Positions 1-5,207 of a stretch of DNA of 5,740 nucleotides are shown here, one piece after another. Source of the stretch: an uncultured Hyphomicrobiales bacterium. Its GTDB lineage: Bacteria; Pseudomonadota; Alphaproteobacteria; Rhizobiales; CAJQND01. The stretch is taken from assembly GCA_905479595.1 (NCBI GenBank), contig CAJQND010000388.1:1-5740 (forward strand). Reading direction: 5' to 3'. Both the position numbers and the translations under genes were made by a program. The notes beneath the pieces were generated by a model, which saw only the letters and a list, made by a program, of their open reading frames with translations, was not told where the DNA came from and did not search any database. Positions within the stretch are counted from its first letter, which is position 1; every line of letters starts with the position of its first letter.

Positions 1-58
1 TGGGTGGAAAAATTCTAGAGCTTAACGCAACCACGATTTCAAATCAGAACCACAGAAC

Positions 59-62
59 GGAG
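59..62 (+). promoter_or_regulatory. Ribosome binding site of the NTF2-like gene
   Basis: GGAG lies five bases before the ATG at 68, a normal Shine-Dalgarno spacing. It supports this start over the overlapping ATG at 84, which opens a different frame. Confidence 0.7.
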
Positions 63-67
63 AATAA

Positions 68-475
68 ATGCCGCTCGAACCCAATGACATACGCAAATTT
101 GCAATTCAGTATACCCAGGCATGGTGCGCGAGATCTTCAAAGCAAGTTGCCTCATGCTTTTCTCATGATGCATCAAGCATTATCAACGATGGCGAACCGG
201 CCCGGGGGCGCGACGCAATCGCTGAGGCCATGCAGGCGTTCTTCGCCGACTTTCCCGATCTCGTTTTACATATGGACGATATCCGCAGCGGAGGTAACAA
301 GGCCATCTTCCTGTGGACGCTTGAGGGAACCAATAGCGGGCCTGGCGGTGCTGGAAATGCCGTAAAAATCAGCGGCTGGCAAAACTGGCGATTGTCAGAT
401 GAACTTTTGATAACCGAAGCCGACGGCGGCTACGACGCAGAAGACTATGACAGGCAACTTGGCGGGGCTGTTTAG
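68..475 (+). CDS. NTF2/SnoaL-like small protein
   Basis: This encodes 135 residues with the look of the nuclear transport factor 2 / SnoaL-like superfamily: an N-terminal helix with a Trp (residues about 7-22, QYTQAW), a loop with a DG motif and GRDAI (about 41-51), a helix ending FFADFPDL (58-65), then beta strands FLWTLEGTNSG (81-91) and ISGWQNW (101-107). The length is normal for a one-domain member. Such cone-shaped folds bind small molecules or catalyse isomerase- and hydrolase-type reactions. No substrate can be named, because pocket residues vary and neighbours give no clue. It has no signal peptide, so it is probably cytosolic. The ATG is supported by GGAG at 59-62 with a 5-base spacer. 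The gene stands alone on the plus strand and converges on the DUF2161 gene; no clear terminator is seen in the 54-base gap. The family call is fairly firm, the function is unknown. Confidence 0.85.
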   Translation: MPLEPNDIRKFAIQYTQAWCARSSKQVASCFSHDASSIINDGEPARGRDAIAEAMQAFFADFPDLVLHMDDIRSGGNKAIFLWTLEGTNSGPGGAGNAVKISGWQNWRLSDELLITEADGGYDAEDYDRQLGGAV

Positions 476-529
476 ATCGTAGAGACTGAATATTTCTGCG
501 GCGTGAGGTAACCACATGCCGGAGTTGTT

Positions 530-1240
530 TCACTTCTCGCTCTTGAGCAAAGAATTAATCCTCGCGATCTCTTCGGCGTATTCAATCACTGCCTCTTGCC
601 CCTTTGGGCTTAAAGTGTAGATGCCGGTGCGGACCCGGTCGAACCAGCCGTAGTGATTGTCGGCCATCAGGCGGCGGGCGGTTTCCACATTAGAGGCGCG
701 AGCGACTTCTGCGGCTTTGGCCTCACCGGTCTCGTGCAGGAATTTTGCACAACGCAGGGCATCTTGCCGGTAGGCGGTCATGAGGCCCTGGCGGGTGGCA
801 CCTCCGGTATTTGGGTCTCCAACCCGCTTGGCAAATTCTCTCAGGAGCCGGGCTTTCTTTTGCTTCGACTGGCGGGGTTTATAGGGGGCGGGGTCAATGT
901 GGACCTCAACAAACCCGTCTTTCAACCGCACCGTCATCATGCCCACCCCAAGACGACGGCACAGGGTTTTGTTTCGTTTCAGCGCCGTTCTGAAAGCCGC
1001 ACCGGTGTTGCGCGGAACCGCGATGTAAACCGCATCGGTGATGGTTTGGCGCTCAATGGCCTGATGAAACAACGAGAGGGAAAAGCCTGTTTTGAGTTCA
1101 ATGACAACCGGACATTCGCCTTCGCGAACAGCAACAATATCGGCGGCCCCGATCTCGCCTTTAACCTCATAGCCCTGCCCATTGAGCAATGCCTTGATGG
1201 GCCCGTAAAGGTTTGTCTCTTTTATCTTCGCTGCTGCCAT
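530..1240 (-). CDS. DUF2161 family PD-(D/E)XK nuclease-like protein
   Basis: This encodes 236 residues. The N-terminal part has the arrangement of the PD-(D/E)XK nuclease fold: a conserved Glu in the first helix (E8, in KETNLYGPIK), then GEIGAADIVAV with Asp 34, then VVIELK giving Glu 48 and Lys 50. The active-site set therefore looks intact, and metal-dependent phosphodiester cleavage is possible but unproven. After a basic linker (about 120-135) the C-terminal region (about 150-230) looks like a winged-helix segment, which suggests nucleic-acid contact. There is no signal peptide, so it should act in the cytosol. I chose the ATG at 1240 because family members, as I recall them, begin just before the KETNLYGP block; a TTG at 1249 is in frame, adds three residues and overlaps the upstream stop, with AGG only two bases before it. 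It follows the metallopeptidase stop by five bases, so translational coupling is likely. It is the last gene of the minus-strand run. Family is confident, cellular role unknown. Confidence 0.88.
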   Translation of the reverse strand: MAAAKIKETNLYGPIKALLNGQGYEVKGEIGAADIVAVREGECPVVIELKTGFSLSLFHQAIERQTITDAVYIAVPRNTGAAFRTALKRNKTLCRRLGVGMMTVRLKDGFVEVHIDPAPYKPRQSKQKKARLLREFAKRVGDPNTGGATRQGLMTAYRQDALRCAKFLHETGEAKAAEVARASNVETARRLMADNHYGWFDRVRTGIYTLSPKGQEAVIEYAEEIARINSLLKSEK

Positions 1241-1245
1241 GGTTT

Positions 1246-1929
1246 TCAAAACCTAATATACCGCGCCCATCTTGCTACGTTTAGCAGGCTCATCATGGCT
1301 GCCGCTACGTAAGTTAACGCTGCGGCGTTTAGGATGTGGCGCGCAGACGACATGTCTTTGTCCTGCAAATATCCACCGGCCTTCAACACCGGAAGGGCGC
1401 GCTTAAAGCTGGCGTCAAATTCAACCGGCAAGGTGATCAGGTGCGCGGCAACCGAAACACCGAGCACGCATATGCCAGCACCTATCTGCAAGGCCATGGC
1501 ATGGGGCGAGCGGGTAAGCAGGGCGACCAGCGGAGCTGCGATCATGATCACACCGCCAATCGGCTCGAATTTTTGTGCAAAGGCCACCACCCGCTGGCGC
1601 CACAATAACGGACCATACTCGTTGGCATCTTGCATGGCGTGGCCGACCTCGTGCGCAGCAATCGCCACAGCGGATAGCGATTTGCCATCCATATGTTGCG
1701 GTGAAAGTCGCACGGCCTTGTCGTTTGAATCATAATGATCACCATCTTTGGTGACCTCAACCACCACATCGTGCAGTTTCATTTCATCAAGCAGGTGGCG
1801 GGCCAGCTCGCCACCGGTTCCGGGAAACTCTTCGCGTGCCGCCTGGTGTTTGGTGATGATCCATTTGACCCAGATTTGTGGGCCGAAAATTACCGCGAGG
1901 ACTATGAAAATGATAAATAAGTAAACCAT
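1246..1929 (-). CDS. YugP-type membrane zinc metallopeptidase
   Basis: This encodes 227 residues of the neutral zinc metallopeptidase family typified by Bacillus YugP (Zn_peptidase_2). A hydrophobic N-terminal segment (about 2-17) should anchor it in the inner membrane. The family block YDSNDKAVRLSP (66-77) precedes the HEVGH zinc site at 93-97, in which His 93 and His 97 bind zinc and Glu 94 is catalytic. The downstream LPVEFDAS (167-174) supplies Glu 170, the probable third ligand. Further hydrophobic segments lie at about 124-139, 146-168 and 202-217, giving a multi-spanning protein of normal family length. Substrates are unknown; membrane-protein turnover is a reasonable guess. The start is confined: a stop lies six codons upstream, and only an ATT falls between. 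Oddly, the bases before the ATG read TCCTCCT, the complement of a Shine-Dalgarno, so no ribosome site is seen. It lies 57 bases after the ABC-F gene and five before the DUF2161 gene. Confidence 0.92.
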   Translation of the reverse strand: MVYLFIIFIVLAVIFGPQIWVKWIITKHQAAREEFPGTGGELARHLLDEMKLHDVVVEVTKDGDHYDSNDKAVRLSPQHMDGKSLSAVAIAAHEVGHAMQDANEYGPLLWRQRVVAFAQKFEPIGGVIMIAAPLVALLTRSPHAMALQIGAGICVLGVSVAAHLITLPVEFDASFKRALPVLKAGGYLQDKDMSSARHILNAAALTYVAAAMMSLLNVARWARYIRF

Positions 1930-1986
1930 AGGAGGAATATGGGGTTAAACGGGCGCGTTTGCAGCCCAAATTTCTAAAATTTGCAG

Positions 1987-3930
1987 TTAAGCGAGCTTTT
2001 TGGCTTCGTTTTCTGCCCGTTCCAGCTCTTCGGTCGCCTCAAGCCATTTTGCTTCCAGGCGGGTGATTTCTTTTTTGCCTTGGCCATGATCGCGGCTGAG
2101 GTCGTGCGCGCGGCCTGGATTGTCCCGGAATATGTTGGGCTTTGCCAATTCGGCATCAATCGCTGCGAGTTTCTCCTGCACCTTTTGAATATCGGCTTCA
2201 AATTGCTGGATCACCCGTTTGAAGGGCTGTAGCTCGGCGCGCGCGCTTGCTGCAAGCTTGCGCCGTTCTGACTTGGGAAGATGAAGCGCGGGATCTGCAA
2301 CGTTTGCGTCTGCATCGGGACGCTTGCCCTTAGCGGCTGCGCGCATGGCGCGGCGCTGATCGCGAGCGGCTTCCAGAACGTGGTTGGTATAATCGTCCAG
2401 ATCGCCATCAAAGGCTGAAATAGTGCCATCGCCCACAAGCCACAGCCGGTCAGCACAGGTTTCAATCAAATGCCGGTCATGGCTAATGAGAATAACCGCT
2501 CCTTCATATTCGTTGATTGCTTGAATGAGCGCCTGGCGGCTGTCCACATCAAGGTGGTTGGTAGGCTCATCGAGGATGAGAATATGCGGGCCGGTAAATG
2601 AGGCCAGCGCAAACAAAAGCCGTGCCTTTTCGCCGCCGGAAAGCTTGCCCGCCTTGGTGTCGGCAAGGTGTGCTCCAAAACCGAGTGAGCCGAGCTTTGC
2701 CCGGCGCTGGGCTTCTGTTGAACCTGGCATAAGATCGCGAATGTGATCATAGGCGCTCTCTTCCGGGTTCAATTCGTCGAGCTGGTGCTGTGCGAAATAT
2801 CCAGCCTCAAGGCGCTTATGGTGATACATGGCCCCGCCACATACGGGCAGGCGGCCACAGAGCAGTTTCGCGAACGTGGATTTACCGTTGCCATTTGCCC
2901 CAAGCAGGCCGATGCGGTCATCGGGATCGAGGCGCATGTTGAGCCCGCGCAAAACCGGCTGGCCTGGCGTGTATCCAACTTCGGCATCTTCAAACCTCAC
3001 CAGAGGCGGGTTTAGCAACTTGGTCGGTGAACGAAACAGAAATGGCGCAACCTGGCTGTCAACCATTGCAGATACAGGTTCAAGCTTGGACAACGCCTTC
3101 AACCGGCTTTGCGCCTGGCGCGCTTTACTGGCCTGGGCCTTAAAGCGATCGACAAATGCCTGCATGTGGCGGCGCTGATCGTCCTGCTTTTTCTTCAGTT
3201 TCAGCTGCAATGCCTGCTGTTCGCGGCGCTGGCGTTCAAAACTGTCATAATTTCCCTGATAGAAAGTGAGTTTCATCTGGTCGAGATGAAGGATCGCCCC
3301 CACGGCAGTGTTCAGCAAATCACGGTCATGGCTGACGATCACTACTGTGTGGCGGTAATTGCGCAGGAAGTTTTGCAGCCAAATTGTGCCTTCAAGGTCG
3401 AGATAGTTGGTCGGCTCATCAAGCAGCAATACATCGGGGGCATCAAACAAGGCCGCTGCCAGGGCAACCCGCATGCGCCAGCCGCCGGATAGTGAACCAC
3501 AGGCTTCCTGCTGGCCAGCTTCAGAAAAGCCCAAGCCAGACAAGATTGCCGCTGCGCGGGCAGGGGCTGTGTGGGCATCAATATCGGCAAGCCGTGTATG
3601 GATTTCGGCAATATCGTTGGGGTCGTCGGCAGTTTCGGCGCGCTCCAATAGTGAGGCGCGTTCCTTGTCGGCAGACAGAACATGATCAATGAGCGGTGTA
3701 TCACCGCCTGGCGCTTCCTGGGCAATGCCGCCAATGCGCCAGGTCGATGGCACCGAAACTGAACCCTCGTCGGCATGGAGTTTGCCGAGGATGATGTTGA
3801 GCAAAGTTGACTTGCCGGTGCCATTACGCCCCACCAGGCCAACCTTGGCCCGGCTGGGAACTGCGACGGATGCACCTTCGAGAAGAAGGCGCCCGTCGAT
3901 GCGGTAGGTCATTTCATTGATATGCAACAT
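1987..3930 (-). CDS. yheS: ABC-F family ATPase, YheS-like
   Basis: This encodes 647 residues with two tandem ATP-binding cassettes and no membrane segments, the hallmark of ABC-F proteins, which bind the ribosomal E site and help stalled or initiating ribosomes. Cassette 1: Walker A GRNGTGKS (34-41), Q-loop Gln 71, signature LSGG (147-150), Walker B VLLLDE (167-172, catalytic Glu 172), switch His 201. An interdomain linker rich in Arg, Lys and Gln (about 230-300) corresponds to the P-site tRNA interaction motif. Cassette 2: Walker A GANGNGKS (344-351), LSGG (430-433), LILDEP (451-456, Glu 455), switch His 484. A charged, coiled-coil C-terminal tail (about 550-647) follows. The motif GFSxxGGWRMR-like context, GYFAQHQLDEL and the length fit E. 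coli YheS better than Uup or EttA; this subgroup choice is from memory of those sequences. The first D-loop reads NYLD rather than NHLD. The start at 3930 has only a weak GAG upstream; a second ATG lies at codon 7. It is the third gene in the minus-strand run. Confidence 0.95.
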   Translation of the reverse strand: MLHINEMTYRIDGRLLLEGASVAVPSRAKVGLVGRNGTGKSTLLNIILGKLHADEGSVSVPSTWRIGGIAQEAPGGDTPLIDHVLSADKERASLLERAETADDPNDIAEIHTRLADIDAHTAPARAAAILSGLGFSEAGQQEACGSLSGGWRMRVALAAALFDAPDVLLLDEPTNYLDLEGTIWLQNFLRNYRHTVVIVSHDRDLLNTAVGAILHLDQMKLTFYQGNYDSFERQRREQQALQLKLKKKQDDQRRHMQAFVDRFKAQASKARQAQSRLKALSKLEPVSAMVDSQVAPFLFRSPTKLLNPPLVRFEDAEVGYTPGQPVLRGLNMRLDPDDRIGLLGANGNGKSTFAKLLCGRLPVCGGAMYHHKRLEAGYFAQHQLDELNPEESAYDHIRDLMPGSTEAQRRAKLGSLGFGAHLADTKAGKLSGGEKARLLFALASFTGPHILILDEPTNHLDVDSRQALIQAINEYEGAVILISHDRHLIETCADRLWLVGDGTISAFDGDLDDYTNHVLEAARDQRRAMRAAAKGKRPDADANVADPALHLPKSERRKLAASARAELQPFKRVIQQFEADIQKVQEKLAAIDAELAKPNIFRDNPGRAHDLSRDHGQGKKEITRLEAKWLEATEELERAENEAKKLA

Positions 3931-3985
3931 GGGCGCTCAATACCGTCAAAGTCCGGCTATGTCACGCACGAAGAATTATCTTTTA

Positions 3986-4588
3986 TCATTGATCAACAAT
4001 CATCAGATTTGGTGATGCCACGTCGCTTTGAAGGATGTGACGTTTATCACTACCGCAATTGAAGTTTTGCGCCTTCGTGTCGGCAATTTGGCGAGCTGCT
4101 TCGTTCGCTCCTGGATTTCCTGTTGCCACAACATAACCAACCATACAGCCGTCTCGGCGGTCGATCTGTCCAACCTTCTCAATAACCAGGACTTCCACTT
4201 TTGGTGCACCACCTTCTTCAATGGTCCAACGGTGAATGGTGGCAAATGGTATCTTTAATCCGGCTTCATCGCGCAAGCGCCATTCTATGGTTGGTGATGT
4301 GGCGTTGAAACCGGCAAAACTTTCCCAGCGTGGCGCAACATTCCCAGACGGCGGGAAGCCGTAAAACAGCGATTCGCGTAAATCGCTGTAATAAACAATG
4401 ACCGGATACCCCTTATAGCCATCGCAAGTCAGATTGGCCCATTCCCCGCCATCTTCAGGTGCTTTGGCGAAAACTGTACAGTCCTTGGTGCTGTCGAGCT
4501 TGCTGTATACGCTGGAATATTCCGCCGCAGCTGCCGCGGACGGCCCAAGTATCAGCAGAATGAAAATGACCCGCACGAATTTGTTCAT
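3986..4588 (-). CDS. Uncharacterised exported protein with four cysteines
   Basis: This encodes 200 residues. Residues 1-22 form a Sec signal peptide: Lys 3 and Arg 6, a hydrophobic core (about 7-14), then a run of alanines with probable cleavage after Ala 22. There is no Cys at the cleavage point, so it is not a lipoprotein. The mature part has exactly four cysteines (37, 55, 148, 178), which could make two disulfides in the periplasm. Recognisable blocks are YSKLD (28-32), IEWRLRDE (101-108), PFATIHRW (114-121) and ANEAARQIADTKAQNFNC (161-178). This pattern resembles an uncharacterised alphaproteobacterial family that I recall only as hypothetical proteins; no function is assigned. The ATG at 4588 has no Shine-Dalgarno and sits inside a strong hairpin. 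A GTG at 4576 (codon 5) would still leave a workable signal peptide. It lies 55 bases after rlpA and 55 before the ABC-F gene, all on one strand. Confidence 0.8.
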   Translation of the reverse strand: MNKFVRVIFILLILGPSAAAAAEYSSVYSKLDSTKDCTVFAKAPEDGGEWANLTCDGYKGYPVIVYYSDLRESLFYGFPPSGNVAPRWESFAGFNATSPTIEWRLRDEAGLKIPFATIHRWTIEEGGAPKVEVLVIEKVGQIDRRDGCMVGYVVATGNPGANEAARQIADTKAQNFNCGSDKRHILQSDVASPNLMIVDQ

Positions 4589-4596
4589 GCGGGTCA
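4563..4596 (-). promoter_or_regulatory. Start-codon hairpin, terminator-like
   Basis: On the minus-strand transcript the arm UGACCCGCAUGAA (4596-4584) pairs with UUCGUGCGGGUCA (4579-4567) across the loop CAAA (4583-4580). All 13 positions pair: 12 Watson-Crick plus one U-G wobble. The AUG of the exported-protein gene is stem positions 9-11, so it is fully buried, and no Shine-Dalgarno lies before it. The stem is followed directly by UUUU (4566-4563) and then CAUUCU, so it also fits an intrinsic terminator for rlpA. Structure is seen directly; which role it plays is inference. Confidence 0.6.
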
Positions 4597-4604
4597 GTTT
4601 AATT

Positions 4605-4627
4605 CTATTTGCCCGTATCGCAAATAG
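4605..4627 (-). repeat. Perfect 8-bp inverted repeat after rlpA
   Basis: CTATTTGC at 4605-4612 and GCAAATAG at 4620-4627 are exact reverse complements separated by seven bases. The repeat falls between the rlpA stop (4644) and the start of the next gene, eight bases before the larger start-codon hairpin. The stem is A/T-rich and is not followed by a U run on the minus strand, so it is a poor terminator on its own. It may be part of a tandem-hairpin leader or be fortuitous. Confidence 0.4.
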
Positions 4628-4643
4628 GGCATGGGTAAACGTG

Positions 4644-5015
4644 TTAAAGAATTTCGACTTGCACCCGGGTAACGCCGGAATGGATCATGCCGATGCGTTT
4701 TGCTGCGCCCAAAGAAAGGTCGATTACCCGCGGTTTGATGAACGGACCACGGTCGTTGATGCGAACGATCACGCTGCGTCCAGTGCGCAGATTTTTGACC
4801 CGGACCTTGGTGCCGAAAGGAAGGGTGCGGTGTGCTGCGGTTAATCCGTGGGGGCGGTAGGCTTCGCCATTGGCTGTTACTTTGCCGCTCTTGTAGTATG
4901 ACGCAAGCCCGGTGAAAGATTTGCCTTTTTGGCCAGCCGGGGCGTTGCCGATATTTGCCGCAAACACGAGGGTTCCGGCAAGCGCCAGTGCGCCTGCGAA
5001 ATTACGAAAGTTCAT
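4644..5015 (-). CDS. rlpA: RlpA-like double-psi beta-barrel protein, short form
   Basis: This encodes 123 residues: an N-terminal signal peptide (about 1-27, ending in NAPAG) followed by one RlpA double-psi beta-barrel domain (about 34-122). Family blocks present are GLASYY (36-41), ANGEAY (48-53), GLTAAHRTLPFGT (57-69), VRVKNL (71-76) and VRINDRGPF (84-92), then RVIDLS. Glu 51, His 62 and Asp 88 keep the spacing of the residues I recall as catalytic in Pseudomonas RlpA (E120, H131, D157), a lytic transglycosylase acting on glycan strands lacking stem peptides. The protein is much shorter than E. coli RlpA: it lacks the SPOR domain that targets denuded septal peptidoglycan, and it has no cysteine at all, so it cannot be a lipoprotein despite the family name. 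I chose the ATG at 5015 because AGGTGA sits five bases before it; the in-frame GTG at 5024 lies inside that ribosome site. First gene of the minus-strand run, divergent from the MFS gene. Confidence 0.9.
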   Translation of the reverse strand: MNFRNFAGALALAGTLVFAANIGNAPAGQKGKSFTGLASYYKSGKVTANGEAYRPHGLTAAHRTLPFGTKVRVKNLRTGRSVIVRINDRGPFIKPRVIDLSLGAAKRIGMIHSGVTRVQVEIL

Positions 5016-5020
5016 GAAGT

Positions 5021-5026
5021 TCACCT
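5021..5026 (-). promoter_or_regulatory. Ribosome binding site of rlpA
   Basis: AGGTGA on the minus strand, five bases before the ATG at 5015. It overlaps the alternative in-frame GTG at 5024, which argues that the ATG is the true start. Confidence 0.7.
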
Positions 5027-5058
5027 AATTGAGTTTAATAATGTCCGTTGTTTGAAGG

Positions 5059-5076
5059 GCCTGACGAATGCCTGAC
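5059..5076. repeat. Direct repeat GCCTGAC x2
   Basis: GCCTGAC occurs at 5059-5065 and again at 5070-5076, an 11-base period, about one helical turn. It lies between the divergent rlpA and MFS genes, upstream of rlpA, where a regulator could bind both copies on the same DNA face. With only seven bases per copy, chance is a real alternative. Confidence 0.25.
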
Positions 5077-5121
5077 CCACTACTCTCGGGCGCCCTGTTC
5101 GCGCGAGAATGTGGCGAAGTT

Positions 5122-5149
5122 TCGACATTGGCAAAAAGATTTTTAAAAG
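5122..5149 (+). promoter_or_regulatory. Possible sigma-70-type promoter for the MFS gene
   Basis: TCGACA (5122-5127, five of six to TTGACA) is followed after 16 bases by TAAAAG (5144-5149, four of six to TATAAT) inside an A/T-rich stretch. Transcription would begin near 5156, giving a leader of about 50 bases before the GTG at 5208. The match is moderate and alphaproteobacterial promoters often deviate from consensus, so this is tentative. Confidence 0.3.
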
Positions 5150-5207
5150 TGGCGGGTTTAAACGCTTACGTGTATGCAGAAGTTTCATTTTTTAAAGGTT
5201 GATTCAC

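Noticed and set aside
503..515. GTGAGGTAACCAC as a terminator in the convergent gap
   Set aside because: The palindromic core GGTAACC is too short to form a hairpin and the flanks do not pair continuously; no U run follows on either strand.
653..1312. Plus-strand open frame of 219 codons opposite the DUF2161 gene
   Set aside because: It is antisense to a clearly conserved protein, shows no recognisable domain, and results from lack of stops opposite a GC-rich gene.
3342..3875. Minus-strand open frame of 177 codons inside the ABC-F gene
   Set aside because: It is an out-of-frame shadow of the first ATPase cassette, which has intact Walker motifs in the correct frame.
3975..3980. GATAAT on the minus strand as a -10 box for the ABC-F gene
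   Set aside because: No acceptable -35 element is found 16-18 bases upstream; the nearest TTGTTG leaves a spacer of only 13.
3989..4002. TTGAT and ATCA halves resembling an FNR/FixK box near the end of the exported-protein gene
   Set aside because: The second half is ATCAT rather than ATCAA and the spacer is five bases instead of four; it also lies in coding sequence.
5129..5146. TTGGCA as a sigma-54 -24 element for the MFS gene
   Set aside because: The position where the -12 GC should fall is TT, so the essential second element is missing.
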